Position numbers and translations under genes: made by a program
Shown: positions 50,597-59,278 of the stretch, piece by piece
Numbering within the stretch: position 1 is the first letter of the stretch
Layout: each line of letters starts with the position of its first letter
Notes under the pieces: generated by a model
Databases searched by the model: none
Told to the model about the DNA's origin: nothing
What the model saw: the letters and a program-made list of their open reading frames with translations, nothing else
Assembly: GCF_000012985.1 (NCBI RefSeq)
Contig: NC_007645.1
Span: 1 to 64,000 of the forward strand
Length of the DNA stretch: 64,000 nucleotides
Reading direction: 5' to 3'
Origin: Hahella chejuensis KCTC 2396
Lineage (GTDB): Bacteria; Pseudomonadota; Gammaproteobacteria; Pseudomonadales; Oleiphilaceae

Positions 50597-52177
50597 ATGA
50601 GTGCGGTACTAGGCGCTGACGCGCATCACCATCACGGTCCGGCTAAAGGCTTCAAGCGGTGGCTGTTAACCACCAACCATAAAGACATTGGCACCATGTA
50701 CCTGTGGTTCAGTTTCGCCATGTTTCTCACCGGGGGCGTCATGGCCCTGATAATCCGGGCGGAACTGTTCGAACCGGGCATGCAGATCGTCAATCCGGAA
50801 TTTTTCAATCAGATGACCACCATGCACGGACTGATCATGGTGTTCGGCGCGGTTATGCCAGCTTTCGTCGGGCTGGCTAACTGGTTGATTCCGATGATGG
50901 TCGGCGCGCCGGATATGGCGCTGCCCAGGATGAACAACTGGAGTTTCTGGATACTTCCGTTTGCTTTCGCCATGTTGCTGTCCACCCTGTTTATGGAGGG
51001 CGGCGGTCCCAACTTCGGTTGGACCTTCTATGCGCCGTTGTCCACCACGTATGCGCCGGACAGCGTGAATTACTTCATCTTCGCAGTGCATATGATGGGG
51101 ATCTCTTCCATCATGGGGGCCATTAACGTCATCGCCACTATTCTGAACATGCGGGCGCCGGGTATGACCCTAATGAAAATGCCCCTGTTCGTCTGGACCT
51201 GGCTGATCACCGCTTTCCTGTTGATTGCGGTCATGCCCGTATTGGCGGGCGTCGTCACCATGATGCTGATGGATATCAATTTCGGCACCAGCTTCTTTAA
51301 AGCGGAGGGCGGCGGCGATCCGGTGTTGTTCCAGCACATATTCTGGTTCTTCGGCCATCCTGAGGTATACATTATGATCCTGCCCGCCTTCGGCGTGGCG
51401 TCACAGATCATTCCCACCTTCAGTCGCAAGCCGCTGTTCGGTTATCCGTCCATGGTGTACGCCACCGCCTCTATCGCGATCCTGTCGTTCGTGGTGTGGG
51501 CGCACCACATGTTCACGGTTGGCATACCCCTGGCCGGAGAGCTGTTCTTCATGTACGCCACCATGTTGATCGCCGTGCCCACCGGGGTGAAGGTATTCAA
51601 CTGGGTCAGCACCATGTTCCGCGGCTCTCTGACGTTTGAGACGCCCATGCTGTTCGCCATCGCCTTTGTGATTCTGTTCACCATCGGCGGCTTCTCCGGC
51701 TTGATGCTGGCGATCGCTCCGGCGGACTTCCAGTATCACGACACCTATTTCGTGGTGGCGCATTTCCACTACGTGCTGGTCCCGGGCGCCATTTTCTCCA
51801 TCTTCGCAGCCACCTACTACTGGTTGCCGAAATGGTGCGGAAACATGTACGACGAGGGGCTTGGCAAAGTGCATTTCTGGATGTCGTTCATTGGTTTGAA
51901 CCTGACTTTCTTTCCGATGCATTTTGTCGGACTGGCAGGCATGCCGCGACGGATTCCCGACTACGCTCTGCAGTTCGCCGACTTTAACCAGATATCCAGC
52001 GTCGGCGCGTTTGTTTTCGGGACCACGCAACTGCTGTTCCTGTTTATTGTTATCAAATGCATCAAGGGCGGTAAAAAAGCCACCGCCCAGGTGTGGGAAG
52101 GCGCGGAGGGTCTTGAATGGACGCTGCCGTCGCCGGCTCCCTATCACAGTTTCTCTGAGCCGCCTACTGTGAAGTAG
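50597..52177 (+). CDS. coxA: cytochrome c oxidase subunit I
   Basis: The haem-copper catalytic subunit (CtaD) that reduces O2 and pumps protons. The 526 residues with 12 helices contain GHPEVYIMILPAFG (CuB His and cross-linked Tyr), WAHHMFTVG (two CuB His), HDTYFVVAHFHYVL (haem a and a3 His) and WKDIGTMYLWF-like NHKDIGTMYLWFSFA at the start. AAGAGGAG is seven bases before ATG 50597. It lies 39 bases after coxB, with coxC 56 bases after it. Confidence 0.97.
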   Translation: MSAVLGADAHHHHGPAKGFKRWLLTTNHKDIGTMYLWFSFAMFLTGGVMALIIRAELFEPGMQIVNPEFFNQMTTMHGLIMVFGAVMPAFVGLANWLIPMMVGAPDMALPRMNNWSFWILPFAFAMLLSTLFMEGGGPNFGWTFYAPLSTTYAPDSVNYFIFAVHMMGISSIMGAINVIATILNMRAPGMTLMKMPLFVWTWLITAFLLIAVMPVLAGVVTMMLMDINFGTSFFKAEGGGDPVLFQHIFWFFGHPEVYIMILPAFGVASQIIPTFSRKPLFGYPSMVYATASIAILSFVVWAHHMFTVGIPLAGELFFMYATMLIAVPTGVKVFNWVSTMFRGSLTFETPMLFAIAFVILFTIGGFSGLMLAIAPADFQYHDTYFVVAHFHYVLVPGAIFSIFAATYYWLPKWCGNMYDEGLGKVHFWMSFIGLNLTFFPMHFVGLAGMPRRIPDYALQFADFNQISSVGAFVFGTTQLLFLFIVIKCIKGGKKATAQVWEGAEGLEWTLPSPAPYHSFSEPPTVK

Positions 52178-52181
52178 GCGG
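52160..52181. repeat. hairpin across the coxA stop codon
   Basis: CCGCCTAC (52160-52167) pairs with GTAGGCGG (52174-52181), with a loop of six bases, spanning the coxA stop. There is no T-run. It may stabilise the coxBA mRNA end or tune coxC expression. Confidence 0.4.
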
Positions 52182-52233
52182 GCCGCATGGGTATTGAGAT
52201 AACAAGAACAAGATAACTGCCACAGGAGGACCT

Positions 52234-53118
52234 ATGGCGACGCAACAAAGTTATTACGTACCGGAACAGAGTAAGTGGCCCATCATCGCGACGGTGGGAT
52301 TGTTTTTGACCCTGTCCGGTTTGGCGACAGTAATGGTGAATAAAAGCGGCGGCGACACCAGCACCGGTTGGTGGATGTTCGGCATCGGCTCCCTGGTGAT
52401 GGTGTATATGCTGTTTGGGTGGTTCGGCAATGTCGCCAAGGAGAGCATGGCCGGCTTGTACAGCGCGCAAATGGACCGCTCATTCCGCTGGGGCATGTCC
52501 TGGTTTATTTTCAGCGAAGTGATGTTTTTCTCCGCTTTCTTCGGCGCGCTCTTCTATGTGCGCTATCTGGCTGTCCCCTGGCTGGCGGGGGAAGGCGACG
52601 GCGCCATGAACACATTGCTCTGGTCGGATTTCGAGGGGACATGGCCTTTGATGAGTAATCCCGACCCGAAAGCGTTTCCGGGGCCGGACGCGGTCATCAA
52701 CCCCTGGAGTATTCCGCTGCTCAACACCGTGCTGCTGCTGACTTCCAGTGTGACCATTACCTTCGCCCATCACGCTATCAAGAAGGACGAGCGGGAGAAG
52801 GTGAAATTGTGGCTGGGGCTGACCATTCTGCTGGGCGCGATCTTCCTTGGCTTTCAGGTCTATGAGTACATTGAAGCGTATCACGAGCTGAATCTGACGT
52901 TGGCGTCCGGCATTTACGGCACCACGTTCTTCATGTTGACCGGGTTTCACGGCATGCACGTCACCCTTGGGGCGATTATCCTGACCGTTATTATGCTGCG
53001 CTACATGAAAGGCCATTTCTCCGCAAAACAACATTTCGGTTTTGAGGCCGCCGCCTGGTACTGGCACTTCGTGGATGTGGTTTGGGTGTGTCTGTTTGTG
53101 CTGGTTTACATCATGTAG
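52234..53118 (+). CDS. coxC: cytochrome c oxidase subunit III
   Basis: Subunit III stabilises the oxidase core. The 294 residues have seven predicted membrane helices, with the characteristic RWGMSWFIFSEVMFFSAFFGALFYVR, ITFAHHAIKKDEREK, TTFFMLTGFHGMHVTLGAI and AAAWYWHFVDVVWVCLFVLVYI. CAGGAGG lies just before ATG 52234. No cox11/ctaG gene separates it from coxA, which is unusual. A terminator follows. Confidence 0.96.
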   Translation: MATQQSYYVPEQSKWPIIATVGLFLTLSGLATVMVNKSGGDTSTGWWMFGIGSLVMVYMLFGWFGNVAKESMAGLYSAQMDRSFRWGMSWFIFSEVMFFSAFFGALFYVRYLAVPWLAGEGDGAMNTLLWSDFEGTWPLMSNPDPKAFPGPDAVINPWSIPLLNTVLLLTSSVTITFAHHAIKKDEREKVKLWLGLTILLGAIFLGFQVYEYIEAYHELNLTLASGIYGTTFFMLTGFHGMHVTLGAIILTVIMLRYMKGHFSAKQHFGFEAAAWYWHFVDVVWVCLFVLVYIM

Positions 53119-53129
53119 TTCTGATGATC

Positions 53130-53155
53130 GACCCGATGTCTGCGTCGGGTCTTTT
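53130..53155 (+). terminator. intrinsic terminator after coxC
   Basis: GACCCGA (53130-53136) pairs with TCGGGTC (53145-53151), loop TGTCTGCG, followed by TTTT. A second perfect hairpin CGCCGGAG/CTCCGGCG follows at 53161-53183 without a T-run. It separates coxC from the convergent DUF2909 gene. Confidence 0.75.
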
Positions 53156-53195
53156 GGCTTCGCCGGAGCGTGGAACTCCGGCGGCGTCTCCACAT

Positions 53196-53399
53196 CTAGT
53201 GGGGCGTCGGATTCAACTGCAAATGCCCGCTGAACAACAAGGCGAGCAGCACAACGATGAGGGCGACGGAAAAGCCCACGCGATAGGTGAGCGCTTTAGC
53301 GGTGCGTTTACTGGTGCTGTCATCCTTGACCAGAAAAAACAAACCGCTGAAAAGACTGACGACTGCGCCTGTAAGTAGTAATAAAACAAGGATTTTCAT
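53196..53399 (-). CDS. DUF2909 twin-transmembrane protein
   Basis: A 67-residue membrane protein with two helices: ILVLLLLTGAVVSLFSGLFFLV and GFSVALIVVLLALLFSGHL, with a short basic loop between (KDDSTSKRTAKALTYRV). It fits the DUF2909 family, a conserved neighbour of coxC/surf1 on the opposite strand in Pseudomonas. Function unknown, presumably linked to oxidase assembly by position only. ATG 53399 chosen; the frame is open to 53426. Confidence 0.83.
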   Translation of the reverse strand: MKILVLLLLTGAVVSLFSGLFFLVKDDSTSKRTAKALTYRVGFSVALIVVLLALLFSGHLQLNPTPH

Positions 53400-53531
53400 G
53401 GGTTCCCTCTTATTTTTTCGGACCACTATAGCAAAGACATTGCAGACAAACTACGGACTCCGTGAGGGCGTCCAAACGCTGTCGGGGGAAATGTCCGCCG
53501 GCTTTCGCGCGGTATGTCGGGATGGGAATGA

Positions 53532-54269
53532 GTGAACTGGAAAATCCTGTTGTTCAGCCTGTTGCTGTTACCCGTTCTGCTTGGACTGGGATGCTGGCAA
53601 TTGATGCGCGCGCAGGAAAAAGAGCAATGGCTGCAGGCCTACCAGGCGATGCAGAGCAAGGCGCCGCAGCGCTATGACAGCCTGCAGGCGCCGCCCCGCT
53701 ATGCGCGGGTCACATTGTCCGGCGCGTACTCGCCGCAAGGCGATTGGCTGCTGGACAACCAGATACGGGAGGGCCGCTTCGGATATCGGGTATTCACGCC
53801 TTTCTGTCTGGATGGCGACGACGCTTGCGTCATGGTGGAGCGGGGCTGGATTCAGGGCGATCTGGATCGCAGCGTGCTGCCGCAGATTCCGGCGGTACCG
53901 GGAAGACTGATCTTGCAGGGGCGTGCGGATACGCTCTCGGACAGCTATTCCATGGGCCCGAATGAAGCGTCGACAGCCGCGCCGTACCGGGTGCAGACCC
54001 TTAAGCTGGAGGAAGTGCGTGAGCGTATGTCCGGTCAGCTGGCGAGCTGGGTGCTGCGGCTTGATCCTGACCAGCCCGGCGCGCTGACGCCGGTATGGGA
54101 GCCGGTGGTGATGGGACCGGAGAAACATTACGGCTACGCCGTGCAGTGGTTCGCCATGGCGTTGGCGCTGGTGGCGCTGACGTTCTGGAAATGGCGACGT
54201 GGCGATAGCGAAGATAAGAACTTGGAAGAAGCAGGAGAAACTGACATTGGAACAACTGGCCATGGCTGA
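53532..54269 (+). CDS. SURF1-family cytochrome oxidase biogenesis protein
   Basis: SURF1 delivers or stabilises haem a in oxidase subunit I. The 245 residues have an N-terminal helix (LLFSLLLLPVLLGLGCWQLMRAQEK), the conserved RAQEKEQWLQAYQ, GDWLLDNQIREGRFGYRVFTPF and VMVERGWIQG, and a C-terminal helix (YAVQWFAMALALVALTFWKWRR). It starts at GTG 53532. Its end overlaps the following gene, so the two are coupled. Confidence 0.92.
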   Translation: MNWKILLFSLLLLPVLLGLGCWQLMRAQEKEQWLQAYQAMQSKAPQRYDSLQAPPRYARVTLSGAYSPQGDWLLDNQIREGRFGYRVFTPFCLDGDDACVMVERGWIQGDLDRSVLPQIPAVPGRLILQGRADTLSDSYSMGPNEASTAAPYRVQTLKLEEVRERMSGQLASWVLRLDPDQPGALTPVWEPVVMGPEKHYGYAVQWFAMALALVALTFWKWRRGDSEDKNLEEAGETDIGTTGHG

Positions 54270-54870
54270 AAACGCGCCTTCGTCCCGCGGGCGTCTCAAA
54301 CTCTGGGGCATCATTCTGGTGGCCGCGACGCCGCTTATCGCGGCGATGGTCATGTATTTCGGCCGCATCGGCATTCCTTCGGGCTCCACCAATCATGGCG
54401 ACCTGATTATTCCGCCTTTGGACGCCGTTGAGATCGGTGTGAATCTGCCTGATGAGCGGCTGGAGGAAATCACACAGGCTGACGGCAAACGCCAGTGGCT
54501 GATGTTGACCATCGCTGGAGACGTCTGTAGCGAACGTTGCGCGCAGGCGTTATATCTGTCTCGTCAGGTCAATATCGCGCTGGGAAGAGAAGCTGACCGG
54601 GTCGGCCGCGCGCTGTTGGCGGACGCTGGCGACGCATCGTTGCAGCAAGCGCTGAATGATTATCCGCGCCTGCTGCCCGCGCCCTTCTCCAGCGGCGATA
54701 TGGAGGGGCTGCGCGCGAAGTTGAACGAGCACAATATTCAATTGCAACCGTACGATATGCTGTTGATGGACCCGCTGGGCAATATCATGATGCATTATTC
54801 AGAGAAGCACGACGGCAAGGCGATCCTGGAGGATCTGAAGCGGCTTCTCAAAGTATCCAAGATTGGTTAG
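54247..54870 (+). CDS. membrane-anchored thioredoxin-like protein with CxxxC motif, cox cluster
   Basis: A protein of about 207 residues with one N-terminal helix (LKLWGIILVAATPLIAAMVMYF) and a periplasmic domain. The domain has GDVCSERCAQALYLSRQVNIALGREADRV and LLMDPLGNIMMHYSEKHDGKAILEDLKRLLK, resembling the thioredoxin fold of SCO proteins: CSERC fits the CxxxC copper/thiol motif of SCO1, but the conserved distal His of SCO is not obvious. It may handle copper or thiols for CuA/CuB assembly. TTG 54247 has AGGAG nine bases upstream; ATG 54262 is the alternative. It overlaps surf1 and precedes ctaA. Confidence 0.7.
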   Translation: MEQLAMAENAPSSRGRLKLWGIILVAATPLIAAMVMYFGRIGIPSGSTNHGDLIIPPLDAVEIGVNLPDERLEEITQADGKRQWLMLTIAGDVCSERCAQALYLSRQVNIALGREADRVGRALLADAGDASLQQALNDYPRLLPAPFSSGDMEGLRAKLNEHNIQLQPYDMLLMDPLGNIMMHYSEKHDGKAILEDLKRLLKVSKIG

Positions 54871-54964
54871 AGTGAGGAAAGACTTCCTCTGGGAGCCGTT
54901 GAGCCGGCAGTAAAATCAACGACTTCCGAATGCAGTAACAACAATAACAAGAGGCGTTTGGAAA

Positions 54965-56053
54965 ATGGACTATGTCGCCCCGCCGGCGGTAGTGACGTCG
55001 GCTGTCGTAAACCCGCGTCTGCAGTGGCTGCGCCGCCTGGTCATCCTGACCTCGGTCTGGGCCTTCTGTGTGATTCTGCTCGGCGCATACACCCGTCTGG
55101 TGGACGCCGGCCTGGGTTGCCCGGATTGGCCTGGCTGCTACGGCTTCCTTACGGTGCCGAACGAGGCCCATGAAATTGAAATTGCGGAAGCCCGCTTCCC
55201 GCACGCGCCGGTCGAGGTCCACAAAGGCTGGCCGGAAATGGTGCATCGCTACTTCGCCAGCGCCCTGGGCCTGCTGATTTTCGCTATAGCTGCGCTGTCC
55301 TGGCGCGACATTTCCCCCGATTCCGTTCCAGGCGCGCGTCGCCCGCCTCGTAAACTGACTCTGTTTTTGTGCGCTCTGGTGATTCTCCAGGGACTGTTCG
55401 GCATGTGGACCGTCACCCTCAAACTCTGGCCGCAAATAGTCAGCGCGCACTTGCTGGGCGGCTTCTGCACGCTGACCCTGTTGGCGCTGACGGGCATGCG
55501 GCTACTTGATCGGCCGCTGACGGTCTCTGCGGAGACGCTGCGCCGTTGGCGTCGACTCAGACCGCTGGCGCTGCTCGCCGTGGCGTTATTGGTCACGCAG
55601 ATTTTTCTGGGCGCCTGGGTGACGTCGAACTACGCCGCCGTGGCCTGTCCCGACTTCCCAACCTGTCAGGAAAAACTGTGGCCGGAAATGGATTTTCAGC
55701 ACGGCTTTAATCTCACTCAGACTATCGGTCCCAATTATCTCGGCGGACTGATGCATAACGAAGCCAGAGTCGCGATTCATATGACCCATCGCCTGGGCGC
55801 CGTGGTTGTGCTGCTGGCGTTGGGCGGCTTTCTGATCGCCGCCTGGCGGCGCTCTCAGGGTTCGCCTCTCAGACGCAGCCTGGCTCTGACCGGGGCGTTG
55901 CTGCTCCTGCAGATCGTGTTAGGCGTGACTAATGTGGTGGCGCTTGTGCCGCTGCCGGTGGCGGTGGCCCACAACGGCGTTGCGGCGTTGCTGCTGATTT
56001 CTCTGGTATGGGTGACATACCGTTTATGGACTGCCAAAGAGGTGCGCTCATGA
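54965..56053 (+). CDS. haem A synthase (CtaA/COX15)
   Basis: Converts haem O to haem A for the cytochrome oxidase. The 362-residue protein has eight predicted helices in two four-helix halves: LGAYTRLVDAGLGCPDWPGCYG near the N-terminus, HRYFASALGLLIF, then QIFLGAWVTSNYAAVACPDFPTCQ and HMTHRLGAVVVLLALGGFLIAA. Conserved His residues for haem binding are in place. Its stop overlaps the next gene's start by ATGA. An A-rich motif precedes its ribosome-binding site. Confidence 0.92.
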   Translation: MDYVAPPAVVTSAVVNPRLQWLRRLVILTSVWAFCVILLGAYTRLVDAGLGCPDWPGCYGFLTVPNEAHEIEIAEARFPHAPVEVHKGWPEMVHRYFASALGLLIFAIAALSWRDISPDSVPGARRPPRKLTLFLCALVILQGLFGMWTVTLKLWPQIVSAHLLGGFCTLTLLALTGMRLLDRPLTVSAETLRRWRRLRPLALLAVALLVTQIFLGAWVTSNYAAVACPDFPTCQEKLWPEMDFQHGFNLTQTIGPNYLGGLMHNEARVAIHMTHRLGAVVVLLALGGFLIAAWRRSQGSPLRRSLALTGALLLLQIVLGVTNVVALVPLPVAVAHNGVAALLLISLVWVTYRLWTAKEVRS

Positions 56054-56949
56054 AAAATACCGCTTCCACTACGGCCGCCGCCGGCTGGCGCGATTACTAC
56101 GAACTGTGCAAACCAAGGGTGGTGGCGCTGATGATGCTGACCGCGGTGGTGGGCATGCTGCTCGCCAGCGACCAGGGGATGCCCTGGAATGCGCTGATTC
56201 TGGGTAACCTCGGCATCGCTTTGCTGGCTTCTTCCGCGGCGGCGATCAACCATATCGTCGATCAGAAAATCGATGCGGTGATGGCGCGTACGCAAAAACG
56301 TCCGATTGTGCAGGGGCGTGTGGATAACGTTCACGCGCTGACGTTCGCCTTCTCTCTCGCGGTGGTGGGCATGGCGATTCTGGCCTGGGGCGTGAATCCG
56401 CTGACCGCCTGGCTGACCCTGGCGTCGCTGATCGGTTACGCAGTGGTTTACACCCTCTTTCTGAAACGGGCCACGCCGCAAAATATCGTGCTGGGCGGTC
56501 TGGCGGGCGCCGCGCCGCCCCTGTTGGGCTGGACCTCGGTTACCGGAACCGTAGACCCTCATGCGCTGTTGCTGGTGTTGATCATTTTCGCCTGGACGCC
56601 TCCGCATTTCTGGGCGCTGGCGGTGCATCGCAAAGACGAGTACGCCAAGGCCGGCGTGCCCATGCTGCCGGTGACCCATGGCGACCGCTACACCAAGCTG
56701 CACATTCTGCTGTACACCCTGATGTTATTCGCCGCCAGCATGCTGCCCTTCATCACCGGCATGTGCGGCTGGATCTACTTCGTCGCCGCACTGGCGTTGG
56801 GGGTGCGTTTCCTGGACTGGGCCTGGGCGATGTGGCGGGACTCGCGCAAACACGCGGCCATCAAGACTTTCCGCTACTCCATTACCTATCTGATGCTGTT
56901 ATTTGTGGCGCTGCTGGCGGATCACTATATTCCGGTGACCCTGTCATAG
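56050..56949 (+). CDS. protohaem IX farnesyltransferase (haem O synthase, CtaB/CyoE)
   Basis: Makes haem O from haem B and farnesyl diphosphate, the step before haem A. The 299-residue membrane protein of the UbiA family has CKPRVVALMMLTAVVGMLLA, AAAINHIVDQKIDAVMARTQKRPI (the Asp-rich NxxxDxxxD motif), and YTKLHILLYTLM with further helices. ATG 56050 overlaps ctaA's stop. The frame is open to 56008 but the shorter start is the family one. It ends the oxidase cluster. Confidence 0.95.
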   Translation: MKNTASTTAAAGWRDYYELCKPRVVALMMLTAVVGMLLASDQGMPWNALILGNLGIALLASSAAAINHIVDQKIDAVMARTQKRPIVQGRVDNVHALTFAFSLAVVGMAILAWGVNPLTAWLTLASLIGYAVVYTLFLKRATPQNIVLGGLAGAAPPLLGWTSVTGTVDPHALLLVLIIFAWTPPHFWALAVHRKDEYAKAGVPMLPVTHGDRYTKLHILLYTLMLFAASMLPFITGMCGWIYFVAALALGVRFLDWAWAMWRDSRKHAAIKTFRYSITYLMLLFVALLADHYIPVTLS

Positions 56950-57067
56950 CAGGCCAATCGCAGACGCTTGGAGAAAGTCGCCGTCTCGCTCTGGGCATCT
57001 GCGTAAAAGCGTCTAGAATTTAACAGCTACGTAGGACGTTTTTTTCCGCCAACGTGGAAGTGCTGTT

Positions 57068-58333
57068 ATGTTGAGTCTACTGCGAAATCCTTTGCGTCTG
57101 GCTGAAGTCGCCGCCGATCCGGCGCAGGTTAGCGTCATCGATGAAGGTCTGGAAGTCTGTCCGGAACGGGTGGATGTGGCGCCGGAAGGCGTACAACAGA
57201 TCTGGCGGGCGGTGGAGCGTCTGTACGCCACAGGCACCCAGCCGGCGATCAGTTTGTGCGTGCGCCGCAAGGGCCGCGTCATTCTCAATCGCGCTATTGG
57301 TTACGCCAGCGGGGGCGGTCCTGGCGATGCGCCGGATGAGTTCCGCCAACCTATGACCACCGCTACGCCGGTATGCCTGTTTTCCGCTTCCAAAGCGGTG
57401 ACGGCGGTATTGATGCATAAGCTGGCGGAAGACGGACTGATCAACCTGCTGGACCCGGTCAGTTTCTATTTGCCGGAGTTCGGTCAGCGCGGTAAACGTA
57501 ATATCACCCTTCACCAGATTCTCTCTCATCGGGGCGGCATTCCCGGACTGCCCACCCACGAATCTCTCGACACGTTGTACGATCACGAACAAGTGTGGAA
57601 GCTGTTGTGCGCTGCCAAACCTATCGCGGTGGACGGCGGCAAACTGGCGTATCACGCCATTACCGGCGGGTTTGTGCTGCAAAGAGTGCTGGAGAAAGTG
57701 ACCGGTGCGGGCATTACGGAGTACCTGGAGCAGACGCTGCGCGCGCCGCTGGAGATGACCTACTTTACCTTTGGTCTGGATGAGGTGGGGAAAAATGCTG
57801 TCGCGCGGAACTACGCCACGGGGCCCGACGCGCCTTTTCCTGTGTCCTGGGCGCTCAAGCGCGCCCTGGGCGCGGATATGTCCGCCGCTGCGGCTATTTC
57901 CAATGAGCGACGCTGGATGGACGCCATCATTCCCGCCGCCAATTTATACGCAACAGCGGAAGAAACCTCGCGTTTTTTTCAAATGTTGCTAGATGGCGGC
58001 GAGTGGCGCGGGCGGCGAATTCTGCAGCCCGTCACCGTAAAACGGGCGACTCAGGAATTCGGCGGCTGCACCTTCGATCGCACCATGATGATCCCCATGC
58101 GCTACAGCGCCGGCTTTATGCTGGGGGGAAACCCGGTGGGATTATGGGGACCGCATACGGAGCGCGCCTTCGGCCATATCGGGCTGATCAATAAGTTCTG
58201 CTGGGCGGACCCAGATCGGGAAATTTCCGTGGCGTTGCTCACGTCGGGGCTGGCTCTGCTGGCGCACCATCTGCCGCGATTGGCGGCGTTGATCCGGCAA
58301 ATCAATCTGCAATGCGCGCCGCTCGCATTGTAA
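57068..58333 (+). CDS. serine hydrolase of the beta-lactamase/esterase family (class C-like)
   Basis: A 421-residue protein of the COG1680 group (EstB/beta-lactamase-like, also D-aminopeptidases and lipid esterases). SxxK is seen as SASK near residue 106, with the second motif likely YHAITGG; NITLHQILSHRGGIPGLPTHE is typical of the family. No signal peptide. The role is probably esterase or transpeptidase-like, not antibiotic resistance, but substrate cannot be told. It follows ctaB after about 120 bases and may be separately transcribed. Confidence 0.85.
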   Translation: MLSLLRNPLRLAEVAADPAQVSVIDEGLEVCPERVDVAPEGVQQIWRAVERLYATGTQPAISLCVRRKGRVILNRAIGYASGGGPGDAPDEFRQPMTTATPVCLFSASKAVTAVLMHKLAEDGLINLLDPVSFYLPEFGQRGKRNITLHQILSHRGGIPGLPTHESLDTLYDHEQVWKLLCAAKPIAVDGGKLAYHAITGGFVLQRVLEKVTGAGITEYLEQTLRAPLEMTYFTFGLDEVGKNAVARNYATGPDAPFPVSWALKRALGADMSAAAAISNERRWMDAIIPAANLYATAEETSRFFQMLLDGGEWRGRRILQPVTVKRATQEFGGCTFDRTMMIPMRYSAGFMLGGNPVGLWGPHTERAFGHIGLINKFCWADPDREISVALLTSGLALLAHHLPRLAALIRQINLQCAPLAL

Positions 58334-58362
58334 TCGGAGCGACGCGAATTCGGGGCGTGGAA

Positions 58363-58719
58363 TTACTCGTGGCTGGACCAGCGGTTGGCCTGTTGTTCGA
58401 TTATCAGCATGACATTTTTCAATAGCTGACGCAGTCTGACCTGGGTCTGGGTGCGCTCCACCACCTGAGAGACGGACGCCTGCAAGCGATGCAGTTTGGG
58501 GCTGACCTGTCGAATGCCCTCGGTGATCATCTCATAGGGGTAATGGTGGTCCTGAATACTGAGTTTATTCAGTTCGGACGCTTCCTGCTGGAACACGCTC
58601 AACACGTCATAAATCGTATCTTTGTTAGTGATAGTGGACGCCTCCCAATAAGCGTCGTCCAGCACTTCAATCAAGTTGAGGAACTCGGTGCAGGCATCGG
58701 ATATTTTTGCGGGTGTCAT
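58363..58719 (-). CDS. small helical protein of unknown function (118 residues)
   Basis: A 118-residue soluble, nearly all-helical protein, e.g. LNLIEVLDDAYWEASTITNKDTIYDVLSVFQQEA and SPKLHRLQASVSQVVERTQTQVRLRQLLKNVMLII, rich in Gln/Leu and probably forming a helical bundle. I do not recognise it. GAGG precedes ATG 58719. It is convergent with the serine hydrolase gene, 30 bases away, and divergent across a 300-base gap from the next small gene. Confidence 0.6.
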   Translation of the reverse strand: MTPAKISDACTEFLNLIEVLDDAYWEASTITNKDTIYDVLSVFQQEASELNKLSIQDHHYPYEMITEGIRQVSPKLHRLQASVSQVVERTQTQVRLRQLLKNVMLIIEQQANRWSSHE

Positions 58720-59021
58720 GTGCGCCTCAAATTTACGGATAAGCTTGGAACGTTCTTACATTCAGCATAGCAAAAACTGGCGCAGGCGCCTGAAAACTGG
58801 ACACTCTCGCCCAGTCCTGGCCTCGGGAAGGCCTAAAACGTTAGTTTTAGCGAGGGTTGGCGTTATGTAACCGCATTGTGTGCGTAGCGGTTTAAAATGT
58901 GTATTAAGGTTAATTTTTGAACTATTTCTCCAATTGTGGAAGAAATGTGGATATACTGGTTTTTACCTATCCCGGCTGCGGGCGCTTCGGGAGGCCAAAC
59001 AACAACAGGAAGTCGTAAGCC
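58720..59021. other. intergenic region with two hairpins
   Basis: Between two small unknown genes facing away from each other, so it should hold both promoters. It contains GGCCT/AGGCC (58819-58833, loop CGGG) directly followed by CTAAAAC/GTTTTAG (58833-58850, loop GTTA), sharing one base. No T-run follows. No supported gene. Confidence 0.45.
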
Positions 59022-59261
59022 ATGAACACCCTTGAGGCTCAGCGTTGTCGCTTGCAGGAAGAGTTAGCGTTGGCGGAAAAAGAACTCGAAGAGTTATTAC
59101 GCACCCCGAACCCGAACAAAACGATGGTGAATTTCTACAGTGATCTGCTGGTGCGCAACCGCGAGCTGATCCGCATGATTGACACCCACCTCAGTCAGTC
59201 GTCCCATTGGATCACCGACAAAGCGATCGGTATCGCCAAACTGGCGGACGGCTTAGCTTAA
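59022..59261 (+). CDS. small coiled-coil protein of unknown function (79 residues)
   Basis: A 79-residue charged protein. The first 30 residues (LEAQRCRLQEELALAEKELEELLR) form a strong coiled coil, followed by TPNPNKTMVNFYSDLLVRNRELIRMIDTHLSQS and a C-terminal helix. No family recognised. AGGAAG precedes ATG 59022, and the codon pattern looks coding. It is convergent with the following gene. Confidence 0.55.
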   Translation: MNTLEAQRCRLQEELALAEKELEELLRTPNPNKTMVNFYSDLLVRNRELIRMIDTHLSQSSHWITDKAIGIAKLADGLA

Positions 59262-59278
59262 ACTGGCCGGGGTCCGGA

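Noticed and set aside
51401-52147. Long - strand ORF (248 residues) antisense to coxA, with others opposite ctaB, glyS and hemF/aroE
   Set aside because: They are rich in Gln/His/Arg, lack ribosome sites and lie wholly opposite clear conserved genes; GC-rich codon bias makes such shadows common.
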